A DNA stretch of 64,000 nucleotides, taken from Zoroaster sp. YZ-2022. Taxonomy: Eukaryota > Echinodermata > Asteroidea > Forcipulatida > Zoroasteridae. The position numbers and the translations under genes are program-made. Below the pieces are notes generated by a model that saw nothing but the letters and a program-made list of their open reading frames with translations, was not told where the DNA came from and did no database searches. Where the stretch lies: contig CM055830.1 in NCBI GenBank assembly GCA_029582265.1, positions 26,939,619 through 27,003,618 of the forward strand, read 5' to 3'. Positions 51,881 to 64,000 of this stretch are shown here, one piece after another (positions within the stretch are counted from its first letter, which is position 1; each line of letters starts with the position of its first letter).

Positions 51881-52380
51881 NNNNNNNNNNNNNNNNNNNN
51901 NNNNNNNNNNNNNNNNNNNNNNNNNNNNNNNNNNNNNNNNNNNNNNNNNNNNNNNNNNNNNNNNNNNNNNNNNNNNNNNNNNNNNNNNNNNNNNNNNNNN
52001 NNNNNNNNNNNNNNNNNNNNNNNNNNNNNNNNNNNNNNNNNNNNNNNNNNNNNNNNNNNNNNNNNNNNNNNNNNNNNNNNNNNNNNNNNNNNNNNNNNNN
52101 NNNNNNNNNNNNNNNNNNNNNNNNNNNNNNNNNNNNNNNNNNNNNNNNNNNNNNNNNNNNNNNNNNNNNNNNNNNNNNNNNNNNNNNNNNNNNNNNNNNN
52201 NNNNNNNNNNNNNNNNNNNNNNNNNNNNNNNNNNNNNNNNNNNNNNNNNNNNNNNNNNNNNNNNNNNNNNNNNNNNNNNNNNNNNNNNNNNNNNNNNNNN
52301 NNNNNNNNNNNNNNNNNNNNNNNNNNNNNNNNNNNNNNNNNNNNNNNNNNNNNNNNNNNNNNNNNNNNNNNNNNNNNNNN
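51881..52380. other. assembly gap (500 N)
   Basis: Exactly 500 N separating the homopolymer runs and forward satellite from the reverse-oriented satellite. Size is a placeholder. Confidence 0.98.
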
Positions 52381-55300
52381 AACATTTCTAGGAGGTTGGG
52401 AATAACTTTTTAAAGTTTTCAAGCGAGTGCCGATAATTTTAGTATCTAAATTAAAAGCTAGGTTCTTCCCTTCAGACAAAACACCATACATTTGAATTTG
52501 GACAATTATTTCACCTTTAAACGGCCTCCATGTGACACCTTTAGCCACCTGTAAAATACTGTCAGATTGCATGTGGTTCTTCACCCGCAAACAATACATA
52601 CTATTAGTACAGTGTTACAAAAAAAACATTTTAGGTTGGGGAATAACTTTTAAAGTTTTCAAGGGAGGCCGATAATTGTAGTTATCTAAATTAAAGCTTT
52701 CAGGTTCTTCCCCCTTTCAGAAAAACACCATACTTTTGAATTTTGGGAAAACAATTATCGCTGTACCTGCACTAAACGGCTCTAGCCTCCATGGACACTT
52801 TAGCCTCTATGTAAAATACCGTCAATCTCCATGCGGTTTCACCGCAAAACATTACAGCACCATACAGTATTACAACAAAAAATACATTTCTAAGGGTTGG
52901 GAATAACTTTTAAAGTTTTCAAGGAGGGCTGATAATTTTATATCTAAATTAAAGCTTAGGTTCTTTTCCTTTTCAGAAAAACACCATACTTTTGAATTTT
53001 GGGACATTTTTCGTACCTTAAACGGCCTCCATGGACACACTTAGTCTAGCTACCTCTGTAAATACTAACTTGCATGTATTACGGTTTTCATCGCAAAAAC
53101 ATTACAGCATTATACAGTGTTACAAAAAAAAGATTTCTAGGGTTGGGAATAACTTTTAAAGTTTTCAAGGAGTGCCAGATAATTTTATATCTAAATTAAA
53201 GCTTAGGGTTCTCCCCTTTCAGAAACACCATACATTTTTGAATTTGGAGTAATTATTTCGCACCAAACGGCCTCAATGGACACTCTAGCCCTCTGTAAAA
53301 TACTGTCAACTCCTCCATGTGGTTTCACCCAAACAATAGCAACTCTATATACAGTGTTACAAAAAAATACATATCTATGGTTGGGAATAACTCTCTTTAA
53401 AGTTTTCAAGGAGGCCGATAATTTTATATCTAAATTAAAGCTTAGGTTCTCCTCATTCAGACAAACACCATATTTTTAATTTGATAATTATTTGTACCTT
53501 AAACGGCCTTCCATGGACACTTAGCCCTCTAAATACTGTCAATCTGATGCTTTTTCATCGCAAACAATACACAGCACTATACAGTGTTACAACAAACAAT
53601 TTCTATGGTTGGGAATCACTTTAAAGTTTTCAAGGGAGGCCGATAATTTTATATCTAAATTAAAGCTAGGTTCTTCCCTTTCAGAAAAAACACCATAGAT
53701 TTGAATTTGGGATAATTATTTCTGTACCTTAAACGGCCTCCATGGACACTTTTAGCCACCTGTAAAATACTGTCAACTTGCATGGGTTTCACAGCAAAAC
53801 AATACAGCACTATACAGTGTTACAACAAATACTTTTCTATGGTTGGGAATAACTTTAAAGTTTTCAAGGAGGCCGATAATTTTATATCTAAATTAAAGTT
53901 TAGGTTCTTCCCTTTCAGAAAACACCATACATTTGAATTTGGATAATTATTTCGTACCTTAAACGGCCTCCATGGACACTTAGCCCTCTGTAAATACAGT
54001 CAATCTTGCATGCGGTTTCACCGCAAACAATACAGCACTATACAGTGTTACCAAAAAACATTTCTATGGTTGGGAATAACTTTAAAGTTATTAAGGAGGC
54101 TGATAATTTTATATCTAAATTAAAGCTTAGGTTCTTCCCTTTCAGAAAACACCATACTTTTGAATTTGGAAAAAACTTGCACCTTAAACGGCCTCCATGG
54201 ACACTTAGCCCTCTGTAAAATACTGTCAACTTCCATGCGGTTTCACCGCAAACATTACAGCACTATACAGTATTACAAAAACAAATTCTATGGTTGGGAA
54301 TAACTTTAAAGTTTTCAAGGAGGCCGATAATTTATATCTAAATTAAAGCTTAGGTTCTTCCCTTTCAGAAAACACATACATTTGAATTTGGATAATTATT
54401 TCTGTACCTTAAACGGCCTCAATGGACACTTAGCCATCTGTAAAATACTGTCATCTTGCATGCGGTTTCACCGCAAACAATACAGCACTATACAGTGTTA
54501 CAAAAATACATTTCTATGGGTTGGGAATAACTTTTAAAGTTTTCAAGGAGGCCGATAATTTTATATCTAAATTAAAGCTTAGGTTCTCCCTTTTCAGAAA
54601 AACACCATACTTTTTGAATTTGGATAATTATTTCGTACCTAAACGGCCTCCATGGACACTTTCTAGCCCTCTGTAAAATACTGTCAACTTCCATACGGTT
54701 TCACCGCAAACAATATACAGCACTATACAGTATTACAAAAAATCATTTAGGGTTGGAATAACTTTAAAGTTTTCAAGGGAGGCCGATAATTTTATATCTA
54801 AATTAAAGCTTAGGTTCTTCCCTTTCAGAAAAACACCATACTTTTGAATTTGGGAATTTTTTTCGTACCTTAAACGGCCTCCATGGACACTTAGCCCTCT
54901 CTAAAATACCGTCAACTTGCATGCGGTTTCACCGCAAACAATACAGCACTATACAGTGTTACGAAAAAAACATTTCTAGGATTGGGAATAACTTTTAAAG
55001 TTTTCAAGGGAGGCCAATAATTTTATATCTAAATTAAAGCTTAGGTTCTTCCCTTTCAGAAAAACACCATACTTTTGAATTTGGATAATTATTTCGTACC
55101 TTAAACGGCCTCCATGACCACTTAGCCCTCTCTAAAATACCGTCAACTTGCATGCGGTTTCACCGCAAACATTACAGCACTATACAGTATTACAACAACA
55201 AACAATTCTATGGTTGGGAATAACATTTAAAGTTTTCAAGGGAGGCCAATAATTTTATATCTAAATTAAAGCTTAGGTTCTTCCCTTTCAGAAAAACACC

Positions 55301-58300
55301 ATACTTTTGAATTTGTAACAAAAATTCGTACCTTAAACGGCCTCCATTGACACTTAGCCCTCTCTAAAGTACCGTCAACTTGCATGCGGTTTCACCGCAA
55401 ACATTACAGCACTATACAGTGTTACAAAAAAACAGATTTCTATGGTTGGGAATAACTTTTAAAGTTTTCAAGGGAGGCCGATAATTTTATATCTAAATTA
55501 AAGCTTTAGGTTCTTCCTTTCAGAAAAACACCATACTTTTGAATTTGGATAATTATTTCGTACCTTAAACGGCCTCCATGGACACTTAGCCCTCTGTAAA
55601 ATACGGTCAACTTGCATGCGGTTTCACCGCAAACAATACAGCACTATACAGTGTTACAAAAAAACACATTTCTAGGGTTGGGAATAACTTTTAAAGTTAT
55701 CAAGGGAGGCCGATAATTTTATATCTAAATTAATGCTTAGGTTCTTCCCTTTCAGAAAAACACCATACTTTTGAATTTGGAAAAACAATCGTACCTTAAA
55801 CGGCCTCCATGGACACTTAGCCCTCTGTAAAATACCGTCAACTTCCATGCGGTTTCACCGCAAACATTACAGCACTATACAGTATTACAAAAAACAAATC
55901 TATGGTTGGGAATAACTTTTAAAGTTTTCAAGGAGGCTGATAATTTTATATCTAAATTAAAGCTTAGGTTCTCCCCTTTCAGAAAAACACCATACATTTG
56001 AATTTGGATAATTATTTCGTACCTTAAACGGCCTCCATGGACACTTAGCCCTCTGTAAAATACAGTCAACTTGCATGCGGTTTCACCGCAAACAATATAC
56101 AGCACTATACAGTGTTACAAAATACATTTCTAGGGTTGGGAATAACTTTTAAAGTTTTCAAGGAGGCCGATAATTTTATATCTAAATTAAAGCTTAGGTT
56201 CTCCCTTTCAGAAAACACCATACTTTTGAATTTGGAAAATTATTTCGTACCTTAAACGGCCTCCATGGACACTTAGCCATCTGTAAAATACCGTCAACTT
56301 GCATGCGGTTTCACCGCAAACAATACAGCACTATACAGTGTTACAACATATAGATGTCTAAGGTTGGGAATAACTTTAAAGTTTTCAAGGAGGCTGATAA
56401 TTTTATATCTAAATTAAAGCTTAGGTTCTTCCCTTTCAGACAAACACCATACTTTTGAATTTGGGAATTTTTGTCACCTTAAACGGCCTCCATGGACACT
56501 TAGCCCTCTCTAAAATACTGTCAACTTGCATACGGTTTCACCGCAAACAATTACAGCACTATACAGTGTTACAAAAAAAATTTCTATGGTTGGGAATAAC
56601 TTTAAAGTTTTCAAGGGAGGCCGATAATTTTATATCTAAATTAAAGCTTAGGTTCTTCCCCTTTCAGAAAACACCATACTTTTGAATTTGGATAATTATT
56701 TCGTACCTTAAACGGCCCTCCATGGACACTTAGCCCTCTCTAAAATACCGTCAACTTGCATGCGGTTTCACCGCAAACAATTACAGCACTATACAGTGTT
56801 AAAAAAAAATTTCTATGGTTGGGAATAACTTTTTAAAGTTTTCAAGGAGGCCGATAATTTTATATCTAAATTAAAGCTTAGGTTCTCCCTTCAGAAAAAC
56901 ACCATACTTTTGAATTTGATAATTATTTCGTACCTTAAACGGCCTCCATGGACACTTAGCCCTCTGTAAATACTGTCAACTTGCATGCGGTTTCACCGCA
57001 AACAATACAGCACTATACAGTGTTACAAAAACATTTCTATGGTTGGGAATAACTTTTAAAGTTTTCAAGGAGGCTGATAATTTTATATCTAAATTAAAGC
57101 TTAGGTTCTCCCTTTCAGAAAAACACCATAGATTTGAATTTGATAATTATTTCTGTACCTTAAACGGCCTCCATGGACACTTAGCCACCTGTAAAATTTG
57201 TCAACTTGCATGCGGTTTCACAGCGCAAACAATACAGCACTATACAGTGTTACAAAAACATTTCTATGGTTGGGATAACTTTAAAGTTTTCAAGGAGGCC
57301 GATAATTTATATATCTAAATTAAAGCTTAGGTTCTTCCCTTTCAGAAAACACCATACATTTGAATGGATAATTATTTCTGTACCTTAAACGGCCTCCATG
57401 GACACTTAGCCTCTGTAAATACTGTCAATTGCATGCGGTTTCACCGCAACAATACAGCACTATACAGTGTTACAAAAACATTTTCTATGGTTGGGAATAA
57501 CTTTTAAAGTTTTCAAGGAGGCTGATAATTTTATATCTAAATTAAAGCTTAGGTTCTTCCCTTTCAGAAAACACCATACATTTGAATTTGGATAATTATT
57601 TCGTACCTTAAACGGCCTCCATGGACACTTAGCCCTCTGTAAAATACCGTCAACTTGCATGCGGTTTCACCCGCAAACAATACAGCACTATACAGTGTTA
57701 CAAAAACATTTCTATGGTAGGGAAAAACTTTAAAGTTTTCAAGGGAGGCCGATAATTTTATATCTAAATTAAAGCTTAGGTTCTCCCTTCAGAAAAAACA
57801 CCATACTTTTGAATTTGGATAATTATTTCGTACCTTAAACGGCCTCCATGGACACTTAGCCTCTGTAAAATACCGTCAACTTGCATGCGGTTTCACCGCA
57901 AACATTACAGCACTATACAGTGTTACAAAAATACATTTCTATGGTTGGGAATAACTTTTAAAGTTTTCAAGGGAGGCCGATAATTTTATATCTAAATTAA
58001 AGCTTAGGTTCTCCCCTTTCAGAAAAACACCATACATTTGAATTTGGATAATTATTTCGTACCTTAAACGGCCTCCATGGACACTTAGCCCTCTGTAAAA
58101 TACCGTCAACTTGCATGCGGTTTCACCGCAAACAATACAGCACTATACAGTGTTACAAAATACATTTCTATGGTTGGGAATAACTTTTAAAGTTTTCAAG
58201 GGAGCCGATAATTTTATATCTAAATTAAAGCTTAGGTTCTTCCCTTTTCAGAAAAACCCCATACATTTTAAATTTGGATATTAATTTCGTACCTTAAACG

Positions 58301-61300
58301 GCCTCCATGGACACTTAGCCCTCTGTAAAATACTGTCAACTTGCCATGCGGTTTCACCGCAAACAATACAGCACTATACAGTGTTACAAAAAACATTTCT
58401 ATGGTTGGGAATAACTTTAAAAGTTTTCAAGGAGGCTGATAATTTTATATCTAAATTAAAGCTTAGGTTCTTCCCTTTCAGAAAAACACCATACTTTTGA
58501 ATTTGGATAATTTTTCGTACCTTAAACGGCCTCCATGGACACTTAGCCCTCTGTAAAATACTGTCAACTTGCATGCGGTTTCACCGCAAATATACAGCAC
58601 TATACAGTGTTACAAAAAACATTTCTAGGGTTGGGAATAACTTTAAAGTTTTCAAGGGAGGCCAATAATTTTATATCTAAATTAAAGCTAAGGTTCTTCC
58701 CTTTCAGAAAAAACACCATACTTTTGAATTTGGATAATTATTTCGTACCTTAAACGGCCTCCATGACACTTAGCCCTCTGTAAAATACTGTCAACTTGCA
58801 TGCGGTTTCACCGCAAACATTACAGCACTATACAGTGTTACAACAACAAACAATTTCTATGGTTGGGAATAACTTTAAAGTTTTCAAGGAGGCTGATAAT
58901 TTTATATCTAAATTAAAGCTTAGGTTCTTCCCCTTTCAGAAAACACCATACTTTTGAATTTGTAACAAAATTGTACCTTTAAACGGCCTCCATGGACACT
59001 TAGCCCTCTCTAAAGTACCGTCAACTTGCATGCGGTTTCACCGCAAACATTACAGCACTATACAGTGTTACAAAAAAACAGATTTCTATGGTTGGGAATA
59101 ACTTTTAAAGTTTTCAAGGGAGGCCGATAATTTTATATCTAAATTAAAGCTTAGGTTCTCCCCTTTCAGAAAAACACCATAGATTTGAATTTGGATAATT
59201 ATTTCGTACCTTAAACGGCCTCCATGGACACGTAGCCACCTGTAAAATACCGTCAACTTGCATGCGGTTTCAACGCAAACAATACAGCACTATACAGTGT
59301 TACAAAAAACACATTTCTAGGGTTGGGAATAACTTTTAAAGTTTTCAAGGGAGGCCAATAATTTTATATCTAAATTAAAGCTTAGGTTCTTCCCTTTCAG
59401 AAAAACACCATACTTTTGAATTTGGAAAAAAAAATCGTACCTTAAACGGCCTCCATTGACACTTAGCCCTCTGTAAAATACCGTCAACTTCCATGCGGTT
59501 TCACCGCAAACATTACAGCACTATACAGTATTACAATAAAACATTTCTACAGTTGGGAATAACTTTTAAAGTTTTCAAGGGAGGCCGACAATTTTATATC
59601 TAAATTAAAGCTTAGGTTCTCCCCTTTCAGAAAAACATCATACATTTGAATTTGGATAATTATTTCGTACCTTAAACGGCCTCAATGGACACTTAGCCCT
59701 CTGTAAAATACCGTCAACTTCCATGCGGTTTCACCGCAAACATTACAGCACTATACAGTGTTACAAAAAATACATTTCTAGGGTTGGGAATAACTTTTAA
59801 AGTTTTCAAGGGAGGCCGATAATTTTATATCTAAATTAAAGCTTAGGTTCTTCCCTTTCAGAAAAACACCTACTTTTGAATTTGGAAAATTATTCGTACC
59901 TTAAACGGCCTCCATGGACACTTAGCCCTCTGTAAAATACTGTCAATCTCCATGCGGTTTCACCGCAAACATTACAGCACTATACAGTGTTACAAAAATA
60001 CATTTCTAGGGTTGGGAATAACTTTAAAGTTTTCAAGGGAGGCCGATAATTTTATATCTAAATTAAAGCTTAGGTTCTCCCCTTTCAGAAAAACACCATA
60101 CTTTTGAATTTGGATAATTATTTCGTACCTTAAACGGCCTCCATGGACACTTAGCCCTCTGTAAAATACCGTCAACTTGCATACGGTTTCACCGGAAACA
60201 ATATACAGCACTATACAGTGTTACAAAAAAACATTTATATGGTTGGGAATAACTTTTAAAGTTTTCAAGGGAGGCCGATCATTTTATATCTAAATTAAAG
60301 CTTAGGTTCTTCCCTTTCAGAAAAACACCATACTTTTGAATTTGGGAATTTTTTTCGTACCTTAAACGGCCTCCATGGACACTTAGCCCTCTCTAAAATA
60401 CTGTCAACTTGCATGCGGTTTCACCGCAAACAATACAGCACTATACAGTGTTACAAAAAAAGATTTCTATGGTTGAGAATAACTTTAAAGTTTTCAAGGA
60501 GGCTGATAATTTTATATCTAAATTAAAGCTTAGGTTCTCCCCTTTCAGAAAAACACCATAGATTTGAATTTGGATAATTATTTCGTACCTTAAACGGCCT
60601 CCATGGACACTTAGCCACCTGTAAAATACCGTCAACTTGCATGCCGTTTCACCGCAAACATTACAGCACTATACAGTGTTACAAAAAAAAAGATTTCTAT
60701 GGTTGGGAATAACTTTTAAAGTTTTCAAGGGAGGCTGATATTTTATATCTAAATTAAAGCTTAGGTTCTCCCCTTTCAGAAAAACACCATACTTTTGAAT
60801 TTGGATACTTATTTCGTACCTTAAACGGCCTCCATTGACACTTAGCCCTCTGTAAAATACCGTCAACTTCCATGCGGTTTCACCGCAAACATTACAGCAC
60901 TATACAGTATTACAATAAAACATTTCTACAGTTGGGAATAACTTTTAAAGTTTTCAAGGGAGGCCGACAATTTTATATCTAAATTAAAGCTTAGGTTCTC
61001 CCCTTTCAGAAAAACATCATACATTTGAATTTGGATAATTATTTCGTACCTTAAACGGCCTCCATGGACACTTAGCCCTCTGTAAAATACAGTCAACTTG
61101 CATGCGGTTTCACCGCAAACAATACAGCACTATACAGTGTTACCAAAACAAACATTTCTATGGTTGGGAATAACTTTAAAGTTATCAAGGGAGGCCGATA
61201 ATGTTATATCTAAATTAAAGCTTAGGTTCTTCCCTTTCAGAAAAACACCATACTTTTGAATTTGGAAAAAAAAATCGTACCTTAAACGGCCTCCATGGAC

Positions 61301-64000
61301 ACTTAGCCCTCTGTAAAATACCGTCAACTTCCATGCGGTTTCACCGCAAACATTACAGCACTATACAGTATTACAATAAAACATTTCTATGGTTGGGAAT
61401 AACTTTTAAAGTTTTCAAGGGAGGCCGATAATTTTATATCTAAATTAAAGCTTAGGTTCTCCCCTTTCAGAAAAACATCATACATTTGAATTTGGATAAT
61501 TATTTCGTACCTTAAACGGCCTCCATGGACACTTAGCCCTCTGTAAAATACCGTCAACTTCCATGCGGTTTCACCGCAAACATTACAGCACTATACAGTA
61601 TTACAATAAAACATTTCTATGGTTGGGAATAACTTTTAAAGTTTTCAAGGGAGGCCGATAATTTTATATCTAAATTAAAGCTTAGGTTTTCCCCTTTCAG
61701 AAAAACACCATACATTTGAATTTGGATAATTATTTCGTACCTTAAACGGCCCCCATGGACACTTAGCCCTCTGTAAAATACGGTCAACTTGCATGCGGTT
61801 TCACCGCAAACAATACAGCACTATACAGTGTTACAAAAATACATTTCTAGGGTTGGGAATAACTTTTAAAGTTTACAAGGGAGGCTGATAATTTTATATC
61901 TAAATTAAAGCTTAGGTTCTCCCCTTTCAGAAAAACACCATACTTTTGAATTTGGAAAAATAAATGGTACCTTAAACGGCCTCCATGGACACTTAGCCCT
62001 CTGTAAAATACCGTCAACTTCCATGCGGTTTCACCGCAAACATTACAGCACTATACAGTGTTACCAAAAAAAGATTTCTATGGTTGGGAATAACTTTTAA
62101 AGTTTTCAAGGGAGGCCGATAATTTTATATCTAAATTAAAGCTTAGGTTCTTCCCTTTCAGAAAAACACCATACTTTTGAATTTGGAAAAAATATTGTAC
62201 CTTAAACGGCCTCCATGGACACTTAGCCCTCTGTAAAATACCGTCAACTTCCATGCGGTTTCACCGCAAACAATACAGCACTATACAGTGTTACAAAAAA
62301 ACATTTCTTTGGTTGGGAATAACTTTTAAAGTTTTCAATGGAGGCCGATAATTTTATATCTAAATTAAAGCTTAGGTTCTCCCCTTTCAGAAAAACATCA
62401 TACATTTGAATTTGGATAATTATTTCGTACCTTAAACGGCCTCAATGGACACTTAGCCATCTGTAAAATACCGTCAACTTGCATGCGGTTTCACCGCAAA
62501 CAATACAGCACTATACAGTGTTACAACAAATACATTTCTAGGGTTGGGAATAACTTTTAAAGTTTTCAAGGGAGGCCGATAATTTTATATCTAAATTAAA
62601 GCTTAGGTTCTTCCCTTTCAGAAAAACACCATACATTTGAATTTGGATAATTATTTCGTACCTTAAACGGCCTCCATGGACACTTAGCCCTCTGTAAAAT
62701 ACAGTCAACTTGCATGCGGTTTCACCGCAAACAATACAGCACTATACAGTGTTACCAAAACAAACATTTCTATGGTTGGGAATAACTTTTAAAGTTATCA
62801 AGGGAGGCCGATAATTTTATATCTAAATTAAAGCTTAGGTTCTTCCCTTTCAGAAAAACACCATACTTTTGAATTTGGAAAATTGTTTCGTACCTTAAAC
62901 GGCCTCCATGGACACTTAGCCCTCTGTAAAATACCGTCAACTTCCATGCGGTTTCACCGCAAACATTACAGCACTATACAGTGTTACAATAAAACATTTC
63001 TATGGTTGGGAATAACTTTTAAAGTTTTCAAGGGAGGCCGATAATTTTATATCTAAATTAAAGCTTAGGTTCTCCCCTTTCAGAAAAACATCATACATTT
63101 GAATTTGGATAATTATTTCGTACCTTAAACGGCCTCCATGGACACTTAGCCCTCTGTAAAATACCGTCAACTTCCATGCGGTTTCACCGCAAACATTACA
63201 GCACTATACAGTATTACAAAAAAACATTTCTATGGTTGGGAATAACTTTAAAATTTTCAAGGGAGGCCGATAATTTTATATCTAAATTAAAGCTTAGGTT
63301 CTCCCCTTTCAGAAAAACACCATACATTTGAATTTGGATAATTATTTCGTACCTTAAACGGCCTCAATGGACACTTAGCCATCTGTAAAATACCGTCAAC
63401 TTGCATGCGGTTTCACCGCAAACAATACAGCTCTATACAGTGTTACAAAAAATACATTTCTAGGGTTGGGAATAACTTTTAAAGTTTTCAAGGGAGGCCG
63501 ATAATTTTATATCTAAATTAAAGCTTAGGTTCTCCCCTTTCAGACAAACACCATACATTTGAATTTGGAAAAAAATCGTACCTTAAACGGCCTCCATGGA
63601 CACTTAGCCCTCTGTAAAATACGGTCAACTTCCATGCGGTTTCACCGCAAACAATACAGCACTATACAGTGTTACAAAACAAACATTTCTATGGTTGGGA
63701 ATAACTTTAAAGTTTTCAAGGAGGCCGATAATTTTATATCTAAATTAAAGCTTAGGTTCTTCCCTTTCAGAAAAACACCATACTTTTGAATTTGGAAAAA
63801 AGATTCGTACCTTAAACGGCCTCCATGGACACTTAGCCCTCTGTAAAATACCGTCAACTTCCATGCGGTTTCACCGCAAACAATACAGCACTATACAGTG
63901 TTACAATAAAACATTTCTATGGTTGGGAATAACTTTTAAAGTTTTCAAGGGAGGCCGATAATTTTATATCTAAATTAAAGCTTAGGTTCTTCCCTTTCAG
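52381..64000 (-). repeat. 230-bp satellite array, reverse orientation (about 50 units)
   Basis: Same satellite as 27068-51095 on the opposite strand, for example GCCTCCATGGACACTTAGCC, GGTTGGGAATAACTTTTAAA and TTATATCTAAATTAAAGCTT every 230 bp (61286, 61516, 61746). It runs off the window. Indels are dense from 52.4 to about 57 kb and become rare after about 59 kb. Variant markers repeat at multiples of the unit: ACATCATAC at 59635, 61014 and 62395 (steps 1379 and 1381, six units) and at 61475 and 63088 (seven units), showing higher-order organisation. Confidence 0.95.

Overview
The window is nuclear DNA from an animal. It holds spliced exons with GT-AG introns, a metazoan poly(A) signal, several miniature inverted-repeat transposons and long satellite arrays, and no operons or prokaryotic signals. 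The AT-rich composition, the type of short repeats and a small NTF2-like gene suggest a marine invertebrate, perhaps a deuterostome. That placement is a guess; nothing here fixes the species.

Only 1-1263 is recognisably genic: the last three exons of a small NTF2-like (SnoaL/DUF4440-type) protein with its stop codon and poly(A) signal. The rest is repeat.

3411-26038 is a direct tandem array of an about 8.5-kb module: two complete copies (3411-12042 and 12043-20550) and a third cut by a 500-N gap. Each module carries the same ordered cargo. This is three short terminal-inverted-repeat elements, a 14-unit 20-bp minisatellite, a 0.9-kb repeat that also occurs inverted upstream at 2131-3017, a cluster of perfect TGACGTCA palindromes, and a 76-bp satellite. 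In both complete copies the satellite is split at the same base by a roughly 595-bp palindromic mariner-like element. I see no credible protein gene in the module. Copies 2 and 3 share deletions absent from copy 1, so the 2/3 duplication is the younger one (or is an assembly duplicate).

26539-27067 is a short non-satellite island. 27068-51095 is an array of an about 230-bp satellite in one orientation (roughly 105 units). 52381-64000 is the same satellite in the opposite orientation (roughly 50 units, running off the window). Between them lie about 470 bases of nearly pure A, 315 bases of nearly pure C and a 500-N gap. Short indels, but not substitutions, become steadily denser towards this junction from both sides, which looks like poor long-read consensus rather than biology. 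The head-to-head inversion should therefore be treated as unproven.

No RNA genes, CRISPR arrays, origins or complete genes were found, and I do not see strong evidence for a new functional system. The observations most worth a second look are the TGACGTCA cluster, the nested-transposon history of the 8.5-kb module, the unchanged minisatellite and the higher-order structure of the 230-bp satellite.
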